Shown piece by piece: positions 54,439 to 63,200 of a stretch of 64,000 nucleotides of DNA (positions within the stretch are counted from its first letter, which is position 1; every line of letters starts with the position of its first letter). A program made the position numbers and the translations under genes. Location of the stretch: assembly GCF_030409055.1 (NCBI RefSeq), contig NZ_CP116619.1, positions 2,767,628 to 2,831,627 of the forward strand. The letters are read 5' to 3'. The notes below the pieces were generated by a model. That model searched no databases, was not told the origin of the DNA, and saw only the letters and a program-made list of their open reading frames with translations. This stretch comes from Trichocoleus desertorum NBK24 (GTDB lineage Bacteria; Cyanobacteriota; Cyanobacteriia; FACHB-46).

Positions 54439-55302
54439 TCATTCAGCTTTTTTGGAAAGCACTCTAGCTAAATTCAACACTTGATACAAGCTCAAGAACA
54501 TCATGGCGATCGCTTGATATAACTGCTCTAAATGCTCAGGCTGGTTCCAAGGTGGTGTTTTGACCCGTAAGTGAATATCTTTTTCATTAATATCCAAGCG
54601 CTTTAGTATGACTTCGGGAGGTAGCTGAATTGCACCTGCGGCTTCGTCTTTGAGGATGGGTACTGCACCGTATCGCTTAGCAGAGTAATCCATCTCCAGA
54701 TTCAGTTCCAAACGCTTCGATTTCGTCTTCGACTTATATTTTGATTTGCCACTCGACGATCGCTTCCAACCATACTGAGTTTGAGCGACTTCCGTTGCGC
54801 TCAAAAGAAACTGGTTGCCGTCTAGAAACTCGCTTTGCACTTGTAGCCAAGTATCCCGAAAAACGTCAATTTTCCAACCAGGGCGATAGGGATGGGGAGC
54901 TGTATGGGTTTGCTTTTCTTTTTGGTTGGGTTTACTTAAAACTAAAGTGAAAGTAATTGGCGCTGCTTCGCTCATATCTCGTGCCAGCATTTGTAATACT
55001 TTTTGGGCGATCGCATAGCGATAGTTGGCTACATTTAAGCGGCCTTTTCTAGCCATTAAAACGCCAAATATAACTGCTGCGATCGCTAATATAGGACAGA
55101 GAATGACGCCCACAACCGGAATGAAGATGGAGACAAACGCCGCAATCCCAAAACCAATTAGTAAATTGCGATAGCGAGCTTGCTGTTTTTCGGCCACAAG
55201 GTCTAAAGCTTCAATTTCATCTAAATCATGTAAAACTTGAGCGATCGCAGCAGTCTTTTGATAAATTAAATTCTTTCTTAAGCTAGACAGCTCAACAGCC
55301 AT
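54439..55302 (-). CDS. Hypothetical protein with two membrane segments
   Basis: A 287-residue protein of unknown function. After a helical N-terminus ('ELSSLRKNLIYQKTAAIAQV') come two closely spaced TMs (about 50-85, 'LLIGFGIAAFVSIFIPVVGV' and 'ILCPILAIAAVIFGVLMA'). A soluble C-terminal region of about 195 residues contains 'GWKIDVFRDTWLQVQSEFLD' and a basic 'KSKYKSKTKSKRLELNLEMD'. The ATG at 55302 is taken, as an upstream TTG (55320) adds only six residues. It heads a tight four-gene minus-strand operon (this gene, lipoprotein, FHA, GT28-like). Confidence 0.68.
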   Translation of the reverse strand: MAVELSSLRKNLIYQKTAAIAQVLHDLDEIEALDLVAEKQQARYRNLLIGFGIAAFVSIFIPVVGVILCPILAIAAVIFGVLMARKGRLNVANYRYAIAQKVLQMLARDMSEAAPITFTLVLSKPNQKEKQTHTAPHPYRPGWKIDVFRDTWLQVQSEFLDGNQFLLSATEVAQTQYGWKRSSSGKSKYKSKTKSKRLELNLEMDYSAKRYGAVPILKDEAAGAIQLPPEVILKRLDINEKDIHLRVKTPPWNQPEHLEQLYQAIAMMFLSLYQVLNLARVLSKKAE

Positions 55303-55603
55303 AATCCAAACCTTAATCAACCCATTAACTTATTTGAAAATATTTTGATATTTCAGCCAAGGTCTATGCGTTATGTTGGCACTAACACATCTCGCAAAAA
55401 ATAAAATTACCTATTCATTAGGCATTCTAGACTTGGTAAAGCGGAGTTTTGAAAAACTCAACAGAATGCAATCTTTACGAGCTAAAAACTGCTTGATCGT
55501 TAAATATATTTACTGAAGTTCTTCGGAAATTCCGCATCATTACTCTGTAGTTAAAGCAGTTCTAGGTCTTCACTGATATTTTCTGAATTTTGTACCGATC
55601 GCT
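55303..55603. other. Divergent intergenic region before the CHAT locus
   Basis: 301 bases, A/T-rich, without a HIP1 octamer until 55600. It must hold promoters for the minus-strand operon and for the CHAT gene. No specific operator or RNA gene was recognised. Confidence 0.4.
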
Positions 55604-58600
55604 ATGCTCCCCGCCAAGTTTAGTTCTATCGCGCTGCTGTTTGCCTTAGCCTCACCCTCCGTAGAGCTGATTCTGCCAGTCTCTAAGGCGATCGCTCAAA
55701 CTACCGCCACGCCAAAGCCCGCACCCACAAATTCGGCTCAGAAAACTGAAGCGGATCAATTGCAAAAGCAAGGCTTTGCTCAGCTTGAAGCCCGAGAGTT
55801 TGCCGCCGCAGAAAAATCTTGGCAAAGAGCGCTCCAGATTTACCGGAGCTTGGGCGATCGCGAGGGGGAATTTTTGATTCTCTATTGCCTGGGCTTGTTG
55901 CACTACACCCAGCAACAGATTCCGCCCGCAGCTAGCTACTACGAACAAGGGCTGAAACTAGCACGGCAGTGGGGCGATGCCGAAAAAGAATGGCAAATGC
56001 TGAGTACCCTCGGCACCATCTATGCGTCAGTCGGAGAGAATAAGCAAGCGCTGAGCTACCAGGAACCTGCTCTTGCCTTGGCCCAGAAGCTCAAGGATTT
56101 GCCGAAGCAAGCGCAAGCGTTGGAAAATTTGATCAAAATCTCGCAAGAGATGGGAAACTTCGCCCAGGTCAAAACTTATCAGCAACAGCAAGCCGCGATC
56201 GCCGCCCAACTTCCCCAACCTGCTACCAGCACCCTAGACCCCACAATGCAAGCGCTGAAGGAAGGACAAGCGTTACTCAATCAAGGCTCTAGAGCTTCGG
56301 TGCAGCAAGCGATCGCTAAATTTGAGCAGGCCAGAGCGAGTGCTAAGAAAAATGGGGAGCGGCAGCAAGAAACCCTAGCTTTGTTGGCCTTGGGAGCCGC
56401 GCACGACAGCTTAGGCCAGAAGCAGCCAGCTCTGGAGGCTTACAAGCAAGCGCTGCCTTTAGCGCAACAGTTAGGCGATCGCTACAGCCAAGCCGCAATT
56501 TTGGTCGGGATGGGGCAGCTTCAAAACTCCACAGGTCAGCTCCAGTCTGCTTTAGCGACTTTCGGCCAAGCGCTACCGATCCTGCGGGAGCTAAAAAACC
56601 GCTCTGGCGAAGGGACGGTTCTCAATAACATGGGCAATGTTTACAACAAACTCGGAGACTACACCCAAGCGCTAAACTATCACCGCCAATCGTTGGCGAT
56701 CGCGAAAGCCACGGGAGATCACACCCGACAAAATCGGACGCTCAATAATATGGGTCTGGTTTATGCCGAAATGGGCCAGTACCAAAGCGCCTTTGACGCC
56801 TTTAACCAAGCCCTAGCCAGTCTGCAAGCAGATAGCGATCGCTTTGACCGCGCCACTACCTTGTCTAACCTGGGCACCGTCTACTCGTATGTGGGGCAGT
56901 CGGAAGAAGCCTTAGAAACTTTTCAACAAGCGCTAGCAGTCCTCAAAGAAGCCGATGACCCTGGGCGAGCAGCCTATGCTTTAGCCAACATTGGCAGTGT
57001 GTATTACAACCGCCGCGATTACGAGCCAGCCCTGGATTACTACGAGCGATCGCTGAAGCTCCTGCGCCAAATCCAAGACACCGAAGGAGAATCCACGGTT
57101 CTCAACAACATTGGTTTAATCCACGACGACTTGCAACAGCCCCAACTCGCCTTGAAGCACTACAATCAAGCACTGGCGATCGCCCAAACTACTAAAAATT
57201 CAGCGGGAGAAGCAACAACTGCGGTTAATTTGGGTCGAGTCCACTACACGCGCCGCGATTACTCCAAGGCCGCTAGCTACCAAGCTAAAGCCGCTAACTT
57301 AGCGCAGAAAATCGGCAATCAACGTGTTGCAGGCTATGCCCTCAGCAACCTCGGTCGGACTCAACTTGCAGCCAAGCAGTTAGCTGCGGCAGAAACCAGC
57401 CTTCTGGCTAGCGCTCAAATGTGGGAATCCCTGCGAGCAGGACTCGGATCTGACGATCGCAATAAAATTTCCATTTTTGAAGACCAATCCAGCACCTATC
57501 GCCTCTTACAACAAACCCTGGTGGCCCAGAACAAGCCGAATGCCGCTCTAGAAGCTGCTGAGCGAGGTCGTGCTAGGGCTTTTGTTGAACTTTTGAGCGA
57601 GCGCTTGCCCACCCAAGCCGCTACGGTAGCCGCTAAAATCCAGCCGCCTAACCTGGCGCAGATTCGAGCGATCGCTAAACAGCACAACACCACTTTGGTC
57701 GAGTACTCCGTCATTGACGACGATGTGAAGCATACCAGTGGTGACTTTCTTCGCGAGTCAGAGCTATTTATTTGGGTAGTGCAACCCAATGGCAAAGTTG
57801 ACTTTCGCCAAGTGGATTTGAAACCCTTCTGGCAAAAGGGAATCACTCCCACCCCAACCACCCAACCCTTAAAGGAGTTAGTGGCTCGTAGCCGCAGTTC
57901 TATCGGGGTGAGAGGGTTAGTCTTTCAGGAAAATACCGATGCGATCGCTCGTGCTAGTGCCGATGCTAACGCCGCTGAAGCTGAAAACAAGCGCTTGCAA
58001 CAACTCCATCAACTGTTGATCGAACCGATCGCCGATCTGCTCCCTCAAGACCCCAAGGCTCGTGTCACCTTCATTCCTCAGCAATTTCTCTTTCTCGCAC
58101 CTTTTGCCGCCCTGCAAGACTCCAACGGCAAATACCTGCTCGAGAAACATACTGTTTTGATCGCTCCCTCGATCCAAGTCCTAGACCTCACCTACCAACA
58201 ACGCCAACAGCAACCAAAAAACAGTGGCAACGCCTTAATCGTTGGCAATCCCACCATGCCCAGCATCCGTCCGGAGTTGGGGCAACCTGCTGAGCAGCTT
58301 TCCAGCTTGCCGGGGGCTGAACAGGAAGCCAAGGCGATCGCAACCCTCCTGGGCACCCAAGCCCTCATCGGAGACCAAGCCACCAAAGCCAAAATTCTGC
58401 AACAACTGCCTCAAGCCCAGATTATTCACTTAGCCACACATGGATTGTTGGATGACTTCAAAGGGTTAGGTGTACCAGGAGCGATTGCGTTAGCTGCCTC
58501 TGGTCAGGATGATGGCCTGCTGACAGCCAGCGAAATTCTCAATTTGAAGCTCAAGGCTGAACTAGTCGTTTTAAGTGCCTGTGACACGGGGCAGGGCAAA

Positions 58601-58846
58601 ATTACGGGCGATGGGGTGGTGGGGTTGTCTCGCTCCTTAATTTCGGCTGGAGTGCCTAGCGTGGTCGTGTCTTTGTGGAAAGTGCCCGACGAGCCTACCG
58701 CCTTCTTAATGACAGAGTTTTATCGGCAACTGCAACGCCAACCCGATAAAGCCCAAGCGCTACGGCAAGCGATGCTAACGACGAAAGCCAGTTACCCAGA
58801 CCCACTCGATTGGGCCGCTTTTACCCTCATCGGGGAGGCTGAGTAA
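55604..58846 (+). CDS. Exported TPR-CHAT protease-like protein
   Basis: A 1080-residue protein. A signal peptide (about 1-32, 'FSSIALLFALASPSVELILP' ending near 'AIAQ') precedes about 13 TPR-type repeats (50-610) such as 'GTVLNNMGNVYNKLGDYTQA' and 'STVLNNIGLIHDDLQQPQLA'. The CHAT caspase-like domain spans about 740-1080. The catalytic pair is intact: His946 in 'QIIHLATHGLLDDFKGL' and Cys993 in 'ELVVLSACDTGQGKITGDG'. It ends 'DPLDWAAFTLIGEAE', the standard CHAT C-terminus. CHAT domains are cysteine proteases in the separase/caspase clan, and in other bacteria some are activated through TPR partners. The signal peptide predicts extracytoplasmic action. The stop directly abuts the ATG of the WD40 gene. 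Confidence 0.88.
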   Translation: MLPAKFSSIALLFALASPSVELILPVSKAIAQTTATPKPAPTNSAQKTEADQLQKQGFAQLEAREFAAAEKSWQRALQIYRSLGDREGEFLILYCLGLLHYTQQQIPPAASYYEQGLKLARQWGDAEKEWQMLSTLGTIYASVGENKQALSYQEPALALAQKLKDLPKQAQALENLIKISQEMGNFAQVKTYQQQQAAIAAQLPQPATSTLDPTMQALKEGQALLNQGSRASVQQAIAKFEQARASAKKNGERQQETLALLALGAAHDSLGQKQPALEAYKQALPLAQQLGDRYSQAAILVGMGQLQNSTGQLQSALATFGQALPILRELKNRSGEGTVLNNMGNVYNKLGDYTQALNYHRQSLAIAKATGDHTRQNRTLNNMGLVYAEMGQYQSAFDAFNQALASLQADSDRFDRATTLSNLGTVYSYVGQSEEALETFQQALAVLKEADDPGRAAYALANIGSVYYNRRDYEPALDYYERSLKLLRQIQDTEGESTVLNNIGLIHDDLQQPQLALKHYNQALAIAQTTKNSAGEATTAVNLGRVHYTRRDYSKAASYQAKAANLAQKIGNQRVAGYALSNLGRTQLAAKQLAAAETSLLASAQMWESLRAGLGSDDRNKISIFEDQSSTYRLLQQTLVAQNKPNAALEAAERGRARAFVELLSERLPTQAATVAAKIQPPNLAQIRAIAKQHNTTLVEYSVIDDDVKHTSGDFLRESELFIWVVQPNGKVDFRQVDLKPFWQKGITPTPTTQPLKELVARSRSSIGVRGLVFQENTDAIARASADANAAEAENKRLQQLHQLLIEPIADLLPQDPKARVTFIPQQFLFLAPFAALQDSNGKYLLEKHTVLIAPSIQVLDLTYQQRQQQPKNSGNALIVGNPTMPSIRPELGQPAEQLSSLPGAEQEAKAIATLLGTQALIGDQATKAKILQQLPQAQIIHLATHGLLDDFKGLGVPGAIALAASGQDDGLLTASEILNLKLKAELVVLSACDTGQGKITGDGVVGLSRSLISAGVPSVVVSLWKVPDEPTAFLMTEFYRQLQRQPDKAQALRQAMLTTKASYPDPLDWAAFTLIGEAE

Positions 58847-59938
58847 ATGATGTTGCAGTTCTCAACTCATCTAGCCAAGATGGGGATCAGTGCGATCGCC
58901 ACTTCACTCTGCTTTGTTTATCCCGCCCTAGCGGCTCAAGTTCCACTCACCCAGCCTCCCCTAGAACGGCCTAACTCAGCGATCGCTCGGATTCTCTCAG
59001 GACATGCAGCGGTAGCCATTAGCCCAAATGGCAAGCTGGTGGCAGGGGTAAGTCAGGATAAGCAAATTAAGTTGTGGAACTCGCAAACTCAACGAGAAAT
59101 TCTCGCCTTAGCAGGGCATCCGTTGCCCATTTTGGCGATCGCCTTTAGTCCCGATGGCCGAATTCTCGTCAGTGCCAGCCACGACAAAACTATTAAGCTC
59201 TGGAGCGTGTCTACTGGACAACTGCTGCAAACTCTGGCGGAGCATACCGACTGGGTAGAAGCGATCGCCTTTAGCCCCAATGGTCAACTCTTGGTGAGTG
59301 GCGGTGGCGACAAAACGATTCGGGTTTGGCGTGTGGCTAGTGGGGGACAGAAGTTTAAGCTGGCGCAAACTTTGATGGGGCACCAAGACTCTATTTACGC
59401 CTTAGCCATTAGTGCCAACGGACAGACCCTGGCTAGCAGTAGTTGGGATGTAATCAAACTGTGGCAGTTGTCGAACGGTCAAACAGCGCGAACTTTGTCA
59501 GATAACGCCTTTGGCATCAATGCCTTAGCTTTTAGCGTCGATGGTCAAACCTTAGTCAGTGGCAACGGCGATCGCACAATCAAAGTCTGGAACTTGACAA
59601 CGGGGCAAGTGCGCCAAACCTTAACGGATCATCAAGCCGCAATCACCTCTCTGATTCTGAGCCGCAACGGTCAAACGCTGATCAGTGGCAGCAGCGATAA
59701 CACCATTAAGTTGTGGCAGTTGGCGACCGGGAAACTCACGCAAACCTTGCCCCGCCAATCTAGCAGTATCGAGGCGATCGCGCTCAGTCCGAATGGTCAA
59801 ACACTAGCCAGTGGCAGTTGGGGTGACATTATCAAGCTGTGGGATCTCAGTACAGGCCGTGATGTGACTCTGAGCGAGCCTAACCTTCAGGAGCAGCGAC
59901 AGGTTCTCGCAACCCGAACCCAGGAAAGGACGAATTGA
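58847..59938 (+). CDS. Exported seven-repeat WD40 propeller protein
   Basis: A 363-residue protein with a signal peptide (about 1-30, 'ISAIATSLCFVYPALAAQ') and seven WD40 repeats filling residues 48-340. Examples are 'LPILAIAFSPDGRILVSASH' with 'DKTIKLWSVSTGQLLQTLAE', and 'ITSLILSRNGQTLISGSSDN' with 'TIKLWQL'. Seven repeats close one beta-propeller, a protein-binding platform without enzymatic activity. Repeats 4 and 7 lack one residue of the usual D-x-x-I-K-L-W block ('WDVIKLWQL'). The gene starts immediately after the CHAT stop, so the two are surely co-transcribed, and an interaction in the periplasm is the natural inference. A 15-codon CHAT relic follows. Confidence 0.9.
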   Translation: MMLQFSTHLAKMGISAIATSLCFVYPALAAQVPLTQPPLERPNSAIARILSGHAAVAISPNGKLVAGVSQDKQIKLWNSQTQREILALAGHPLPILAIAFSPDGRILVSASHDKTIKLWSVSTGQLLQTLAEHTDWVEAIAFSPNGQLLVSGGGDKTIRVWRVASGGQKFKLAQTLMGHQDSIYALAISANGQTLASSSWDVIKLWQLSNGQTARTLSDNAFGINALAFSVDGQTLVSGNGDRTIKVWNLTTGQVRQTLTDHQAAITSLILSRNGQTLISGSSDNTIKLWQLATGKLTQTLPRQSSSIEAIALSPNGQTLASGSWGDIIKLWDLSTGRDVTLSEPNLQEQRQVLATRTQERTN

Positions 59939-60272
59939 AGGACTTCTGAGTAGAGAATACCTAAATCTAAGAGAGTGGGCTGCGTTCACCCTAATAGGCG
60001 AAGCGGAAATGCCTTAAAAGAGACCCTAATACTTTAAGGGTAGAATTCTGATTTCCTAGAGTAGGTGGTCTATTTTTGGGTATCTCCCCGCTCCCATCTG
60101 GGTGTACTGCATCGGTTAAGGTTTTACTAGTTTTCCGGTTCCGCTTTGTACAGCTCTCTAGCGACTGCTCTTGAATGACTGCCTTTTGCCGACAACTTTC
60201 AGCTTGAGGTTGAGCAAATGCAGTTAGATACGTGTTCAGCGATCCCATTCATCAGCCGCCCCTTCTCAGCCC
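59939..60272. other. Intergenic region holding a CHAT relic
   Basis: 334 bases between the WD40 gene and the haemagglutinin-CHAT gene. The first 80 bases contain the CHAT C-terminal relic (59973-60017). The rest shows a weak ACCCT/AGGGT stem near 60024-60042 and no ORF that I can support. A promoter for the next gene may lie here, or the three genes may form one transcript. Confidence 0.5.
59973..60017 (+). pseudogene. Relic of a CHAT-domain C-terminus
   Basis: This frame reads 'EWAAFTLIGEAEMP' and stops. 'WAAFTLIGEAE' is identical over 11 residues to the end of the CHAT protein encoded at 55604-58846 (positions 58812-58844), though the codons differ at many third positions. This terminal motif is a hallmark of CHAT domains. 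No start or further CHAT sequence remains upstream, since the WD40 gene ends at 59938. It is best read as the remnant of a lost CHAT gene. Confidence 0.72.
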
Positions 60273-63200
60273 ATGACCTTGAAAAATTATTTGCAGTCTC
60301 CCCAGCTAGGGGTGAACTTGTTGCTAGCTGTCTTAGTTCTGGCAGAAGTTGTCCCTGCACAATCTGTCCATGCAGGGGAACTCCCAGACGGCAAAGCCCT
60401 CCCCATCCTTGCAGCCCCAAATGACGCAGGCACGCTGGTCACTCCAGACGGCGATCGCTTTGATATTACTGGGGGTCAGCGATCGCAAGATGGCGCGAAT
60501 CTGTTTCACAGCTTTAGTCAATTCATCTTAGAAACAGGCTACACGGCCAATTTTCTTGCTGATCCCGCGACGCAAAATATCTTGGCGCGAGTGGTGGGTG
60601 GCAACTTATCCTCAATTGATGGCTTAATTCAAGTGACAGGCGGCGGCCCCAATTTATTTCTCATTAATCCTGCGGGGATCGTGTTCGGTGCCAACGCCAG
60701 CCTCAACGTACCTGGCTCTTTCACCGCTACAACTGCGAATGGAGTCGGCTTTGGCAAAGAATGGTTGAACGCTTCTGGCCCCAACAACTATGAAAGCTTA
60801 GTCGGCACGCCAGAGTTATTTGCCTTCAGCATGAGCCAACCTGGAGGCATCATCAATACTGGAAAACTAGAAGTTGCCGCCGGACAGAATTTAACGTTGC
60901 TGGGTGGCACAGTTGTCAGTACAGGTGAGCTGAAGGCGTCAGAGGGGCACATTACCGTGGCTGCGGTTCCAGGTAATAGCTTGGTACGACTGAGCCAAGC
61001 CGAAAGTTTGCTGACTTTAGATATTCAAGCGATCGCCCCTGACACCTCTCAACCCAATACCTGGGATTTCCCAATTGTGGATCTACCTGATCTCCTCACA
61101 GGGGGTCTTGGTAGAAACGCCACTAACATCAGCACCAACCGAGAAGGTCAGCTCGTTTTATCTGGCTCTGGCCTCACCGTTTCACCAGGAGATGTAGTTG
61201 TCCAAAATGCCACGGCTCGGAGTGTCACTCTCTTGGCTACTGGCAACGTCACGCTGGGCGATACACCCCTCCCCCTTCCCGACAAAGGCGTGAACGATAG
61301 TATCGGCAATCCCTTAAGCATTCAACCTGACGGCAATACTTATCTAGTTACTAGCCCCACTGGCAACACCTTCTACATCAAAGGCAACATCGAAGTTCTC
61401 TTTGGCCCTGGCGGTGAAGTAGAAAACCCTGGTACCGATGGCAAAACTTCTCCTAACCCTCTACCAGATGTAGGTGCTCCCTTCCCGATTGCTCCAGAGA
61501 TGGGCATTAATTTCCCCGCCCCTCCAGTAGTAGCACTCCCATCCATCCCAGAAGTTAACCTGCCACCCATTCCAGAAGTCTCACGAGAACTTCCACTGCG
61601 TCTTGACGAAAAGCAAACTCAACAACCTGGGCCAGTACCTCTAAGTATTCCGATTGTTCCTGAACCAGGCTCAACTGAAGCCATCGTTGACCCACCCTCA
61701 TTAGGAGTTTCTCCCGATCCTCGACCTGAACCATCAATAGGCATTCCGCCCTCGCCTCAACCGGAAATAGGAGCACCAACTCCATCCGGAGTACCGCCCT
61801 CGCCTCAACCGGAATCTCCCGACACAACTCCTGGGGCTACACCACAACCTAGAACAGGTACAGTTCGGCGACAAGACATTGCCTTAGCTAGCGATCGCTC
61901 CCGTTCTAGTCCCACTCTAGGAACTACTGATCGGGAGCAACGAATTGCGATCGCGGCCAGTACCCAGGATTGCTTGCGAATTGGGCAGATTGTAGAAAAT
62001 CAGGGAACCACTTACCGAGTCATTACCGATCAGGGGCGGGTAATTCAGTGCTACCAGGAACAACTGGCCTTAGCGCAACATAAAAACCAACCGCAGCAAC
62101 AGCGGCAAACCTTGCATAACCTGGGCAGCATTTACTTTGTCGTGGGTAACTATGCTCAGTCGATCCAGCGCTACCAGCAAAGTTTGGCGATCGCTCGGCA
62201 ACTGCAAAACCGGGAAAGTGAAGCTGAAGCGTTGAGTGGCTTAGGTGCTGCTTACAGTGCTGTGGGCAATTACGATAAAGCGATTCAATACTACGAACAA
62301 AGCTTAGCCATCAGCCGCACCTTAGCTGTCCCAGAATTGCAAGGCATGACGCTGCGGAACTTGGGAATTGCATATCTGGCTCAAAACAACCCTGCCAAAG
62401 CACTGGAATACCCAAAGCAAAGTTTAGCGATCGCGGAGAAAGCCCAAGATCGCCGGGGCATTGGGCAATCGCTTGGCAATTTGGGCCTGGTGTATTTTAC
62501 CAAAGGGGATCACGCCAAAGCGGTGGAGCATTTGCAGCAGCAATTGGCGATCGCCCGCGAATTGAAAGATCGCTTAGCCGAAGGGCGAGCCTTGGGCAAC
62601 TTGGGACTCGCTTACTATGGCTTGGAAGACTACCAGAAAGCTGCCGACCATCAACAACAGAGTTTGGCGATCGCTCAGCAGTTGCAAGACCGCCCTGGTG
62701 AAGGTCATGCCTTAAATAACTTAGGGGATGCTTGGTTCCGTTTGGGTAGATTGGCTGAAGCGGAGCAAACCCTATTTGCCGGGATCAAAGTTTGGGAATC
62801 GTTGCGATCGCAGCTTGACCAAAATGACGATGCCACCAAGATTTCCCTGTTCGATACTCAAGCTACAACTTACAGCACGCTGCAAGAAGTCTTAATTGCC
62901 CAAAATAAAGTGCAGGTGGCTTTAGAGGTTGCAGAGCGGGGGCGATCTCGTGCTTTTGTTGAGTTGCTGGCGAAGCAGTTGCCCCCTGATGGCACTAAAA
63001 GTCTTGCCGCCTCTAGTCTTGATCTGCCCAATATTGCCCAGATTCAACAAATCGCCCGCGAGCAGAATGCCACCCTAGTTGAATATTCAGTTATTCAAGA
63101 AGCCTTTCAGGTGGAGGGACAGCGCCGAATTGAGGACAAAGCTCTCTATATCTGGGTGGTGCAGCCTACAGGTGAAGTTGCGTTTCGCCAAGTAGATCTC

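Noticed and set aside
61555-61827. Minus-strand ORF within the haemagglutinin-CHAT gene
   Set aside because: It is the complement of the proline-rich linker; the plus frame is continuous from signal peptide to CHAT domain.
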